Program-made: the position numbers and the translations under genes
IMG/VR virus record: IMGVR_UViG_3300045912_000611
Span: 1-35,326 of that record
Length of the DNA: 35,326 bases
DNA from: a virus
Direction: 5' to 3' (one strand)
The notes under the pieces: generated by a model
The model's database searches: none
Seen by the model: only the letters and a program-made list of their open reading frames with translations
Told to the model about the DNA's origin: nothing
Shown here: positions 15,100 through 22,723 of the stretch, piece by piece
Numbering within the stretch: position 1 is the first letter of the stretch
Layout: each line of letters begins with the position of its first letter

Positions 15100-15235
15100 T
15101 TGCAACCGCGATCCCGAGCCGCGTCCCGTGCCCTGCGACCGCGCGGCCTCCTGGCTCAACTGGGCCTCGATTCTGTTCTGGCTGCTCATCGGGGCCGGCT
15201 GTGGTCTGTGGGCGCTCTGGCGATTGAGAGGTTGA
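15092..15235 (+). CDS. 47-residue single-span membrane protein
   Basis: ATG 15092 overlaps the csrA stop by 8 nt, so translation is probably coupled. The polar N-terminal 22 residues are followed by one membrane span 'WLNWASILFWLLIGAGCGLW' and a short basic tail ALWRLRG. No family was recognised. Confidence 0.55.
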   Translation: MIDCNRDPEPRPVPCDRAASWLNWASILFWLLIGAGCGLWALWRLRG

Positions 15236-15237
15236 CC

Positions 15238-15477
15238 ATGCCCGTAATGATCTTGGAAGGCACCCGCATCAACGAGTGCGACCGCGAAGGCGCTGTGCTG
15301 TACTGCTCGACCAGCGGCCACGCGTTCGGCCACCTGTTCGCCAGCGCGGTCGAGGCCGAGGACTTCATGCTCTGGGCCAAGCGCTGCGGCTGCGACGATG
15401 TGCGGCGGTTGGACGTGGGCCAGGAGTTCGACGTGTGGTACCGCCGGTGGTTGGGCGAACGGAGTCTGAATCGATGA
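15238..15477 (+). CDS. Small early hypothetical protein
   Basis: The 79-residue protein starts at ATG 15238, 2 nt after the previous stop, and its TGA overlaps the next ATG as ATGA. It has five Cys ('NECDREG', 'LYCSTSG', 'KRCGCDD') and is otherwise soluble and mixed alpha/beta. No motif identifies it. Confidence 0.5.
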   Translation: MPVMILEGTRINECDREGAVLYCSTSGHAFGHLFASAVEAEDFMLWAKRCGCDDVRRLDVGQEFDVWYRRWLGERSLNR

Positions 15478-16580
15478 ATGCCCTGGACGCAGCCCTAATG
15501 GCCATCGACGTGGCGGTTGGCGAGCCAACCGAGCAGTCGGCCCTGATCCGCGCCAAATGCCGCGGTCTGATGCGCGGCTACCACGCTCGGTGGTCTGGCC
15601 AGCCGTGTCGGCCGATCGAGGTGGAGGTCACGCTGACGGCTCCCCTGATCAATCCTGCGACCGGCCGCAAGAGCCGCATCTTCTCGCTGGCCGGCAAGCT
15701 GGACGTGACGATCGAGATCGATGGCCGGACCTACGTCGTGGACCACAAGACGACGAGCCAGGACATTGCCGATCCCAATTCGCCCTACTGGCGACAGCTT
15801 GTGGTGGAAGGCCAGGCCACACACTATCTGCTGCTGGCCTGGCTCAACGGTCAGGAACACGACGGCGCAATCTGGGACGTGGTGCGGAAGCCCACTATCA
15901 GCCCCAAGAAGCTGAGTAAAACCGAGCGGGCCTTGGTGGTTTCCAATGGAACATACTGCGGCCCGCCGGTCACGCAGCTCGACCGCGAGCGGATGCAGAC
16001 CGAAGAACGCGAGTCGCCGGCGATGTACGAGGCGCGGTTGGCGGGCGACTGTTGCGAACGTCCCGACTGGTATTTCCAGCGGCGGAGCGTGCCGCGACTC
16101 GCCTACGAACTCGAAGAGTACGCAACGGAGCTGTGGGATATCGCCCAAGATATGGCACGCGTCCATCGGACCGGCAAGAACTACCGCAACAGCGGGGCCT
16201 GTTTGCTCTATGGCTCGCCCTGCGAGTTCTTGGGCATCTGTTCGCACCACGACAATCCGAGCAGCGACCGCTGGAAACTGCGGGCGAGCGTCCACGAGGA
16301 ACTGCCGTTGGCCCCGGGAGACGACGGACGCTGCATCCTCACCAACAGCCGGGTACGGTGCTACCAGACCTGCAAACGGAAAGAGCACTACCGCTACATG
16401 CTCGGCATCGAGCGCTTCGATGCCGAGGAACGAGAATCGATTTTTTTCGGCAACTGCTGGCATGCCGCCCAAGAGGCATGGTGGCGTTGCTTCCTTCAAC
16501 CTGAGGAGCCGACCAATGGCAAGCGTTCGCGGACCAACGCGGTCCGCAACCGCGGGGCCGCGCCGCAACTGGCTCGCTGA
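15474..16580 (+). CDS. Cas4/RecB-like PD-(D/E)XK nuclease, apparently circularly permuted
   Basis: The ATG at 15474 overlaps the previous stop as ATGA; the product is 368 residues. The nuclease core reads GKLD (D77), 'YVVDHKTT' (D90, K92) and 'GQATHYL' (Q114), followed by three cysteines C243, C250 and C256 of the kind that bind a 4Fe-4S cluster in Cas4/AddB proteins. Phage relatives normally begin with a segment holding 'SR...C.rkehyRY..G' and 'FG...HA..EAWW'. Here that segment lies at the C-terminus instead (about residues 286-340: C300, 'FFGNCWHAAQEAWW' with H330). All catalytic and cluster residues are therefore present but in rotated order. The last 21 codons overlap the ATPase gene in another frame. 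The protein likely processes DNA ends for recombination with the following ATPase and SSB. Confidence 0.8.
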   Translation: MNALDAALMAIDVAVGEPTEQSALIRAKCRGLMRGYHARWSGQPCRPIEVEVTLTAPLINPATGRKSRIFSLAGKLDVTIEIDGRTYVVDHKTTSQDIADPNSPYWRQLVVEGQATHYLLLAWLNGQEHDGAIWDVVRKPTISPKKLSKTERALVVSNGTYCGPPVTQLDRERMQTEERESPAMYEARLAGDCCERPDWYFQRRSVPRLAYELEEYATELWDIAQDMARVHRTGKNYRNSGACLLYGSPCEFLGICSHHDNPSSDRWKLRASVHEELPLAPGDDGRCILTNSRVRCYQTCKRKEHYRYMLGIERFDAEERESIFFGNCWHAAQEAWWRCFLQPEEPTNGKRSRTNAVRNRGAAPQLAR

Positions 16581-17373
16581 TGTCAAGCGCGACATCGGCG
16601 AACGGCCATCCGCCCTAGTGATTGCCGGACCGCCCGGCGTGGGCAAGAGTTCGCTGGTGGGTAACGCCCCCGATGCCGTGGTGATGCCGACCCGCCAGGA
16701 AGAGACCTGGGATCTGCTCAAGCGGACCGGGGCCGTGCCGGCCGACTTGCCGGTGTTGCCCACGCCCCAGAGCTGGGGTGACGTGCTGGGGATTCTGTCG
16801 AGTCTGCTGGAGGACGAGCACGGCTTCCGGCTGCTGGGGATCGACACGATCGGCGGCTGCGAACGGCTCTGCCATGAGCATGTCTGCGCCCAGCACTTCA
16901 AAGGCGACTGGGGTGAGCGGGGCTTCGCCGGCTACCAACGTGGCTACGAGGTGGCGCTGGCCGAGTGGCGGGAGTTCCTGGGCCTCTTGGACAGGCTCCG
17001 CGACCATCGCCAGATGCGAGTGGTGCTCCTGGGCCACACGCGGATCAAGCAGTGGCGCAATCCCGAGGGGCCTGACTTCGATCGCTACACGGTGGATGTC
17101 CACGACAAGACCTGGGCACTGACGCACAAGTGGGCCGACGCCGTGTTGCTGGCCAACTACTACGTGGAGACGGAGCAGGACAATGGCAAGCGGGCCAAAG
17201 GCCGTGGGGGCCAGCAGCGGTTCATCTACACCGAGCACTCGGCCGCCTACGACGCCAAGAATCGGCTCGGACTGCCTTCAGAAATCAGCATGGGCAATAG
17301 CGGCCTGGAAGCCTGGACCAATCTTCGGGACGCTATTGCGGCGGCCCTGCAACCCCAGAAGGAGACGGCATGA
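16516..17373 (+). CDS. Sak4-like RecA-fold ATPase for phage recombination
   Basis: ATG 16516 has GAGGAG 7 nt upstream and gives 285 residues; a longer open frame upstream is only a shadow of the nuclease. The Walker A motif is 'GPPGVGKSSL' (about residues 38-47), and a hydrophobic strand ending in Asp, 'LLGIDTIGG' (about 106-114), is the Walker B. Later 'MRVVLLGHTRIKQW' gives the sensor-like strand. This matches the phage nucleotide-binding / Sak4 group, which promotes single-strand annealing and usually sits beside an SSB, as here. It overlaps the nuclease end by 65 nt and the SSB by ATGA. Confidence 0.8.
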   Translation: MASVRGPTRSATAGPRRNWLADVKRDIGERPSALVIAGPPGVGKSSLVGNAPDAVVMPTRQEETWDLLKRTGAVPADLPVLPTPQSWGDVLGILSSLLEDEHGFRLLGIDTIGGCERLCHEHVCAQHFKGDWGERGFAGYQRGYEVALAEWREFLGLLDRLRDHRQMRVVLLGHTRIKQWRNPEGPDFDRYTVDVHDKTWALTHKWADAVLLANYYVETEQDNGKRAKGRGGQQRFIYTEHSAAYDAKNRLGLPSEISMGNSGLEAWTNLRDAIAAALQPQKETA

Positions 17374-17900
17374 GCGCCTATTACCAGCCCGGTGACTATC
17401 TGTGCAAGATTGTCAACCAGGGCTTCGCCGAATCGAAGGATAAGAAGACGCCCTATCTGTTCCTGGTGGTGCGTCCGGTCGCGCAATACGGCATGTCGGA
17501 TGAAGGCGAGCAGGAATATCCGGTCGAGATGCAGTACGATCGCACGGTTTCTCTCTGGCTCACAGACAAGACTGTCGAGCGGACGGCCGAGCGGCTGTGC
17601 GAGATCGGCTGGGCCGGTGCCGACTGGAATGATCTCGCGCCGGGCGGCGTCTGCGACCTGACCGGAACCGAGCTCCGCCTGACCTGCGTTCACGAGCTGT
17701 ACAACAATGAGCCCCGCGAGAAGTGGGACTTTCCGTTCAGCGGCGTTCCCGTGCAACACGATCCCAGCGTCTCCAAGAAGCTCAACGCGCTGTTCGGCAA
17801 GGCACTCAAAGGGCATCAGGCCGGTGCTGCCAAGCCGGCTCGTCAGGCAGCCCCGGCTGGCCTTGCCGCCACCGCCAGGGAGGAAGATCTGCCGTTCTAG
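17370..17900 (+). CDS. Phage single-stranded DNA-binding protein
   Basis: The 176-residue protein begins with strands typical of an OB fold ('GDYLCKIVNQGFAESKDKKTPYLF' is split around residues 8-31). A flexible Ala/Pro/Gly-rich linker follows at about 148-170, and the chain ends EEDLPF. Such an acidic tip ending in Pro-Phe is the protein-docking tail of bacterial and phage SSBs. Its place directly after the Sak4-like ATPase supports the call. It differs from host SSB in having no clear N-terminal 'NkviLiGrLg' start, so it belongs to a phage-type family. Confidence 0.75.
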   Translation: MSAYYQPGDYLCKIVNQGFAESKDKKTPYLFLVVRPVAQYGMSDEGEQEYPVEMQYDRTVSLWLTDKTVERTAERLCEIGWAGADWNDLAPGGVCDLTGTELRLTCVHELYNNEPREKWDFPFSGVPVQHDPSVSKKLNALFGKALKGHQAGAAKPARQAAPAGLAATAREEDLPF

Positions 17901-17910
17901 GGTCCATGGT

Positions 17911-18049
17911 GGCGACACCTGCCGAGTCCTTCCGCACAGCGTCGGTTGGCGAGTGGTGTGACAGCCGGAGAGACGGCAAATGACTTTTGGGGGCCGGCGA
18001 CACCTGCCGGCGGTAAACAAAAAGTGGAGTGACAGCCGGAGAGACGGCA
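17911..18049. repeat. Paired direct repeats upstream of the LexA-type gene
   Basis: A 21-bp sequence starting GTGACAGCCGGAGAGACG occurs at 17958-17978 and 18029-18049, and a 13-bp sequence GGCGACACCTGCC at 17911-17923 and 17996-18008. Between the long repeats a GCCGG/CCGGC hairpin and an A-rich stretch are seen. The 167-nt gap holds no gene. Operators or a replication or partition site are the likely roles. Confidence 0.7.
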
Positions 18050-18067
18050 TGCTTCACGAGGAATCAC

Positions 18068-18346
18068 ATGAGCAAGGCAACCAAACCCAAGGGAGACCTG
18101 ACGCCGCGGCAGCGGGACATCTACCGCTTCGTGCGGCGGCACGTGCTGGCCAAGCAGCGTCCTCCGACCTTGCGTGAGATCATAGAGGCATTCGATCTGG
18201 CCTCGACTAACGGCGTCCAGGGGCACCTGCGGGCTATGGTCCGTAAGGGATGGCTGGTTGCCGAGGAGAATAGGAAAGGGCTTTGGAATCGCTATCGGAT
18301 CGTTGGTTTGCAATGTCCGTACTGCGGCAAGGCGCTGGCATCATGA
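18068..18346 (+). CDS. LexA-type winged-helix protein without protease domain
   Basis: ATG 18068 follows AGGA and lies 18 nt after the second 21-bp repeat. The 92 residues contain the LexA N-terminal DNA-binding domain: 'LTPRQRDIYRFVRRHV', 'RPPTLREIIEAFDLASTNGV' and 'GHLRAMVRKGWL'. These closely match the LexA pattern 'LTxRQ..iy.fI', 'RPPT.rEIa..l.l.S.NgV..HL..L.rKG'. The Ser/Lys autoprotease domain is absent; the protein ends in a half zinc-ribbon 'CPYCGKAL'. It cannot self-cleave, so it may act as a constitutive repressor or compete at host SOS boxes. The two long direct repeats upstream are candidate operators. Confidence 0.8.
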   Translation: MSKATKPKGDLTPRQRDIYRFVRRHVLAKQRPPTLREIIEAFDLASTNGVQGHLRAMVRKGWLVAEENRKGLWNRYRIVGLQCPYCGKALAS

Positions 18347-18549
18347 GCAACCGCATCGACGGCTCGCTCCATTGCATCGGCATCAGAAAGCGCGGCGAGA
18401 CATACGCGTTCGTATTCGATCGCCTGCATCTGGGCGAAGTGCTGCGGACTATCGGTCGGTTTGCGTCGGACCCCGAGCTATCGCTCTCCTGGTACGATGC
18501 GGCGGCGTTGAGCCAACACCTGCGGGCGATGATCGGAGAGGAAGATTGA
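18343..18549 (+). CDS. Small early hypothetical protein
   Basis: The 68-residue protein starts in an ATGA overlap with the LexA-type gene. It looks like one alpha/beta domain: 'GSLHCIGIRKRGETYAFVF' strands, then a helix 'LGEVLRTIGRFASDPEL' and 'YDAAALSQHLRAMIGEE'. No family was recognised. Confidence 0.5.
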   Translation: MSNRIDGSLHCIGIRKRGETYAFVFDRLHLGEVLRTIGRFASDPELSLSWYDAAALSQHLRAMIGEED

Positions 18550-18623
18550 TCGTGGTAGGGGGCGCGGTATGGCCTGCGGATGGTCCGCGGGCGCCAAGAT
18601 GGCGTGAGCCAGGGAAACGGACT

Positions 18624-19427
18624 GTGGCAAGGGCGAGAAACTTGAAACCCGGTTTCTTCACCAACGAACGTCTGGCCGATTGCCAGCCGCTGGCCCGCAT
18701 TCTCTTCCAGGGTCTATGGCTCTTGGCCGATCGGGAGGGTCGGCTAGAGGACCGTCCGAGAAAGATCAAGGCTGAGGTATTGCCGTTCGACACCTGCGAT
18801 CCAGACCAACTCCTGGACGAGCTGCAACGGCATGGATTCATTGCTCGCTATGCCGCGCGTGGAATGCAAGTCATTCAGGTGCTTGCCTTTGCGAAGCACC
18901 AACGGCCGCATGCGAACGAGGCTCAGAGCCAGCTTCCTGCCTTGGAAGAAAGCACTTCGCACCAAGGTAGCAAGGACTTCGCTCTGTATCCCTCTTCATT
19001 GAATCCCTCTTCATTGAATGCCTCTTGTCTGAATGCCTCTGATAGCTCGGTCGTGCCGGAGGCACGGCCCGAGCCGGCAGTCCCGCCTGTGTCCTTCCCG
19101 CACGACGACGCGAGCACGAGCCAAGACTTGGCGTTCCCGGTCGTGGGCAAGGGCAAGCCGAGAGACGGCCTGTGGCGGCCTAGCGTCTCGCAGCTCGCGG
19201 AGTGGGCCGCGGCCTACCCGGACCTGGACACGCTGGCCGAGATTCGCAAGGCCCGGCAGTGGATTCTGGCTGTTGACCGGCGGAGAAAAACGATCCGTGG
19301 AATGCCCGCGTTCCTGGTCGGCTGGTTCAACCGAGCGCAGAATGCCACCCCCCAGCGGCCCGGCGTAGCGACGCCACCCCCGATGCGTCAACTCGTGGAC
19401 ATCGACTCGATGGAGTTTTGCCGATGA
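18624..19427 (+). CDS. Phage replication initiator / replisome organiser-like protein
   Basis: I chose GTG 18624 because the product then starts 'VARARNLKPGFFTNERLA', the usual beginning of phage replication proteins of this type ('ARARNIKPGFFxND.LA'). TTG 18546 or GTG 18552, closer to a GGAGAGGAAG site, are alternatives. The 267 residues hold a winged-helix domain at about 1-110 ('LARILFQGLWLLADREGRLE', 'RHGFIARYAARGMQVIQVLA'). A Ser/Asn/Pro linker encoded by tandem 15-bp repeats covers about residues 123-140. The C-terminal domain is about 185-267. It precedes a Cys-motif protein and the helicase, consistent with origin recognition and helicase loading. Confidence 0.7.
   Translation: MARARNLKPGFFTNERLADCQPLARILFQGLWLLADREGRLEDRPRKIKAEVLPFDTCDPDQLLDELQRHGFIARYAARGMQVIQVLAFAKHQRPHANEAQSQLPALEESTSHQGSKDFALYPSSLNPSSLNASCLNASDSSVVPEARPEPAVPPVSFPHDDASTSQDLAFPVVGKGKPRDGLWRPSVSQLAEWAAAYPDLDTLAEIRKARQWILAVDRRRKTIRGMPAFLVGWFNRAQNATPQRPGVATPPPMRQLVDIDSMEFCR
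18990..19044 (+). repeat. 15-bp tandem repeats inside the replication gene
   Basis: Units 18990-19004 and 19005-19019 are identical (CCCTCTTCATTGAAT); 19020-19034 is a variant (GCCTCTTGTCTGAAT), and a fourth partial copy begins at 19035. They encode SSLNP/ASCLNA. They may be origin iterons, as in the lambda O gene. Confidence 0.75.
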
Positions 19428-20074
19428 GCCCCGACGAGTTCAGGTTGTGGTACAAGACGCACCGGGCTTCGTTTCCCGAGATCGATTCCTGGTTGTCCCG
19501 GCAACCCAACCGCCAGGAGGTGCTCGAAAGCTGGAGGGCCACGCTGGCACAGATCGACTTCAGCGATGCCTGTTCGGTGTCGGAGCAGATGGGCTTCGGT
19601 GAGATTTCTGCGCCACGCGTGTTCGGCGACACAGCCCGCCAGGTGCGTCGTGCAGCACGCGAACTAGTGGCCCAGCGGATGCACGCTGCCCAGCGAACGC
19701 GGCGCATCGTCGATGGCCTGCGGACGGTGCGTTGCCGGGACTGCGAGGACGATGGTTACGTGCTGTGCTGGCATCCTCGCTCGGTCGCTTATGCCCGACA
19801 CCATCGGGCCAGTGGACCGAAGTTCAAGAGCTACACGGTGCTGGTCGTATGCGCTTGCGAGGCCGGCAATGAGCGACTGAAGCAGCGCTGGGCGCAGGAG
19901 GTGCGTGCCTCTGGCCAACAGCCTCCGCGCTACGAACCGCGGCGCTGGTGCCGGATTACGAAGCTGCGATACGCAGAACAGCTCCAGGAGTTGCTCGATT
20001 GGTGTACCGAGACAGCCTGCGTCGAGAGCACGGCGGACAATTTCCAGTGGGCAGGAGCCGGAAAGGATTTTTGA
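19424..20074 (+). CDS. Cys-motif replication accessory protein
   Basis: ATG 19424 overlaps the previous stop as ATGA; the product is 216 residues. The N-terminal 105 residues are helical. At about 105-145 a zinc-binding-like set appears: 'CRDCEDDGYVLCWHPRS' followed by 'VVCACEAG'. This resembles the CxxCxDxG...CxC zinc motifs of phage helicase loaders and DnaJ-like proteins. Position between the initiator and the helicase suggests a loader role; no Walker motif is present, so it is not a DnaC ATPase. The stop shares one base with the helicase start. Confidence 0.6.
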   Translation: MSPDEFRLWYKTHRASFPEIDSWLSRQPNRQEVLESWRATLAQIDFSDACSVSEQMGFGEISAPRVFGDTARQVRRAARELVAQRMHAAQRTRRIVDGLRTVRCRDCEDDGYVLCWHPRSVAYARHHRASGPKFKSYTVLVVCACEAGNERLKQRWAQEVRASGQQPPRYEPRRWCRITKLRYAEQLQELLDWCTETACVESTADNFQWAGAGKDF

Positions 20075-22587
20075 TGCGACTCACGTTGTCGCCGGACCGG
20101 ATCGAAGACTATCGCCTGTTCCTGCGGATCAAGGCGCTGCCTAAGTACGCGATTCGCGGACGCGTGGCCGAGTTCCCGGACGAGTACGCCGAGACGCTCG
20201 GCTTGGGAGTCGAGCAAGCAACGCACGCGAAGTACGAGCCGCTGCCGGGGCTGTTCGACTACCAGCGGGACATCGCGCGGATGGCGATCGAGAAACGTAA
20301 GTTCGGCGTGTTCGCCGATCCAGGTTTGGGGAAGACGCTGGTGATGCTCGAGTTCGCGCGCCACGTGGCCGAGAACCGACCTCGCAAGAAGAAGCTGCTC
20401 GTCTCACCGCTGATGGTCATCGACCAGACGCTCTCGGAATGTCGGCGATTCTACGGAACGGGTTTGCCGATCGAGCAAATTCCAGCGTCCGCATTGCCGG
20501 GCTGGCTGCGCGAGGAGGGCGGCCAGATCGGAATCACGAACTACGAGGCGATCGTGGACGGCCTGACCGGTGAGAATCTGGCGGCGGTGCTATGTGATGA
20601 GAGTTCGGTGATGAAGTCTGCGACTGGCAAATGGGCCAAGCGTCTGATCGACCTGGCGGCTGGCGTGGAGTACAAGTTGGCCCTCACGGGAACCCCGGCC
20701 CCCAACGATCGGATCGAATACGCCAACCACGCCGTGTTCCTGGATCAGTTCCCCACGGTCAATTCGTTCCTGGCTCGCTACTTCGTGAATCGCGGCCAGA
20801 CTCAAGAACGCTGGGAGATCAAGCAGCACGCGATCGGTGCCTTCTACCGCTCGCTCTCGCATTGGTGCATCTTCCTGAGCAATCCGGCGGTCTACGGTTG
20901 GCAAGACAACGTGGGCAGCATCCCTCCGATCCAGGTCCACATTCACGACGTGCCGCTGACGGCCGAGCAAGATCGGCTGGCTCGCAAGCAGACCGGCACG
21001 CTATTCGCCAACAACGTCGGTGGCATCACGCAGCGGCAGGTGCTCAGCAGGCTGAGCAAGGGTCATTACGACGGCCAGAAGATCGAGACGTTAAAGCCGG
21101 CGTTCATCCGCGAACTGATCGCTACTTGGCCGGACGAATCGACGATCATCTGGTGCCTGTACAACGACGAACAGGCGGCGTTGGAGAAGCTGTTTCCCGA
21201 GGCGGCCAGCATCGAAGGCAAGACGCCGCATGCCAAGCGAATGGAGTTGCTGGACGACTTCAAGGCGGGCCGGAGGAAAGTGCTCTTGTCCAAGCCAAAG
21301 GTCCTGGGGTTCGGATTGAATCTGCAAATCGCCACGCGGCAGGTGTTCAGCGGACTGCAAGATTGTTACGACGACGCAACCGAAATTCTGACGCACCGCG
21401 GTTGGATTGGATTCCAAGAGCTGGCTGCAGAGCCATGTCAGGTTGCGACGGTCAATCCACGAACGCTCGGCTTCGAGTGGCAAGAGCCATCGCGAGTCAT
21501 TTGCTCTGAGCATGTTGGTCCAATGGTTAGGTTTATTGGCCAACGAAACTTCGATCTGCTGGTCACGCCGAATCATCGGATGTTCGTTCAGAGGTGTCCG
21601 CTGCGGTACCCCAGCAGCAATGGGCAATGGCAGATTCGGCATGCGGGAGAACTGGCCGAGTCGTTTAAGCGACAGGAATACAGAATGCTGTCTTGTCCCG
21701 CATTCTTCGTCGGCGAGCGGCCGGACATGATCGAAAACGACTATGAAGTCGTTCGTCCGGCGGCAGCTAAAACGATTGCGTCCATCGGAACGGAGGATGC
21801 GGTGCGATTGGCAGCGTGGTACTTGACCAAAGGTTACTGCCGACCGCGAGGGACCCCAGAATTCGGTCGAATCGTGATTTGCCAGACAGACGTCAACCCA
21901 GAAAACCGCAAGGAGATCATTTGCCTTCTTGGGCGAATCGCTGGCCACGTGAACTCGCACGCGAAAGACATCCAGTGCTACTCTCGTCATTTGGCAACTT
22001 GGTTGCTCGAAGAATTCGGCCATGGATCGCATAACATGCGAATGCCATATTGGCTGAAAAATCTCGACGGTCCGTTGCTCGTGCTGCTGCGGGACACGAT
22101 GATGCGTGGCGACGGAATTAGCGGAGGTCGTGCGTACCGAACTGCCAGCCGGTCGTTGGCCGATGACTTCCAAGAAATCTGTCTCAAGACCGGCTGGCGG
22201 GCTTCCGTAAAGCAGCGAATTGGTGTTTGCCGTCGGTACCCGAATGACGTTGTGTTCGACGTGACGCTAGCCAAACAGAACACGCGGCCGAGCATTTTCG
22301 TGGAGCCGGAGATCGAAGACTACTCGGGCATGATCGGTTGTGTTACGGTGCCAAATGGACTCGTGCTCGTTCGCCGCAACGGCATTCCCGTGGTGAGTGG
22401 TAATAGCTACGAATCGTTCTATCAAGCCGTAAAACGCTCCAACCGCGTGGGCTCGACGCGGCCGCTCAACGTCCACATCCCTGTGACCGACCTCGAAAGG
22501 CCGATGGTGGAGAATGTCCTACGAAAAGCCCACAACGTCGAGCGCGACACCGCCGAGCAAGAGGCGTTGTTCAGGGCTGGACGCTGA
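20074..22587 (+). CDS. SF2/SNF2-type helicase interrupted by an intein
   Basis: ATG 20074 shares an A with the upstream TGA and follows AAAGGA. The precursor is 837 residues. Helicase motifs are I 'FADPGLGKT' (80-88), II DESS (175-178), III 'LTGTPAPN' (204-211) and V 'KVLGFGLNLQIATR' (about 409-422). Motif VI-like 'YQAVKRSNRVGSTRPLN' comes after residue 780. Residues 431-777 are an intein; splicing would join 'FSGLQD' to 'SYESFYQAVKR' and give a 490-residue enzyme, a normal size for this phage family. It likely remodels or unwinds DNA during replication or recombination. The methyltransferase that follows may work with it. Confidence 0.85.
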   Translation: MRLTLSPDRIEDYRLFLRIKALPKYAIRGRVAEFPDEYAETLGLGVEQATHAKYEPLPGLFDYQRDIARMAIEKRKFGVFADPGLGKTLVMLEFARHVAENRPRKKKLLVSPLMVIDQTLSECRRFYGTGLPIEQIPASALPGWLREEGGQIGITNYEAIVDGLTGENLAAVLCDESSVMKSATGKWAKRLIDLAAGVEYKLALTGTPAPNDRIEYANHAVFLDQFPTVNSFLARYFVNRGQTQERWEIKQHAIGAFYRSLSHWCIFLSNPAVYGWQDNVGSIPPIQVHIHDVPLTAEQDRLARKQTGTLFANNVGGITQRQVLSRLSKGHYDGQKIETLKPAFIRELIATWPDESTIIWCLYNDEQAALEKLFPEAASIEGKTPHAKRMELLDDFKAGRRKVLLSKPKVLGFGLNLQIATRQVFSGLQDCYDDATEILTHRGWIGFQELAAEPCQVATVNPRTLGFEWQEPSRVICSEHVGPMVRFIGQRNFDLLVTPNHRMFVQRCPLRYPSSNGQWQIRHAGELAESFKRQEYRMLSCPAFFVGERPDMIENDYEVVRPAAAKTIASIGTEDAVRLAAWYLTKGYCRPRGTPEFGRIVICQTDVNPENRKEIICLLGRIAGHVNSHAKDIQCYSRHLATWLLEEFGHGSHNMRMPYWLKNLDGPLLVLLRDTMMRGDGISGGRAYRTASRSLADDFQEICLKTGWRASVKQRIGVCRRYPNDVVFDVTLAKQNTRPSIFVEPEIEDYSGMIGCVTVPNGLVLVRRNGIPVVSGNSYESFYQAVKRSNRVGSTRPLNVHIPVTDLERPMVENVLRKAHNVERDTAEQEALFRAGR
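21364..22404 (+). mobile_element. 347-residue intein with LAGLIDADG endonuclease region
   Basis: The element runs from Cys431 to Asn777 of the helicase precursor. Block A is 'CYDDATEILTHRGWIGFQEL'. Block B is 'DLLVTPNHRMFV' with T498 and H501. Block F/G is 'GCVTVPNGLVLVRRNGIPVV' ending SGN, with Ser778 as the next nucleophile. The usual penultimate His is Gly776. Between them lie two degenerate LAGLIDADG helices: 'LAAWYLTKG' (579-587) and 'LLRDTMMRGDG' (about 671-681). The first has Lys586 where an acidic catalytic residue is expected; the second keeps Asp680. Base composition is visibly richer in A and T than the flanking helicase, which suggests transfer. Confidence 0.88.
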
Positions 22588-22723
22588 ACGCATCGCCGAG
22601 ATGCGGGCGTTCACGAAGCTCTACGGTTCTGCCAACCGCTGGACGGGGACGTTAGGAACCGCGGCCACTTACATTCACGAGCTGCTGGAAGAAAGGGAAG
22701 CCGATGGCAGACATCTTGGGTGA
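22514..22723 (+). CDS. Small helical protein between helicase and methyltransferase
   Basis: The frame runs to 69 residues if ATG 22514 is used, overlapping the helicase end by 74 nt. ATG 22601 would give 40 residues and no long overlap. The conserved-looking part is 'AEMRAFTKLYGSANRWTGTL' through 'YIHELLEEREADG'. No ribosome site clearly decides the start. It overlaps the methyltransferase start by 20 nt. Unknown function. Confidence 0.4.
   Translation: MSYEKPTTSSATPPSKRRCSGLDAERIAEMRAFTKLYGSANRWTGTLGTAATYIHELLEEREADGRHLG

Noticed and set aside
15495-16901. 468-codon minus-strand frame
   Set aside because: Antisense of the nuclease and ATPase, both of which have clear catalytic motifs on the plus strand.
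17911-18049. CRISPR-like direct repeats
   Set aside because: Only two copies of each repeat, unequal spacing and no spacer pattern; operators are more likely.
21091-22173. 360-codon minus-strand frame over the intein
   Set aside because: The plus frame carries intein splicing blocks; the antisense frame shows no motif.
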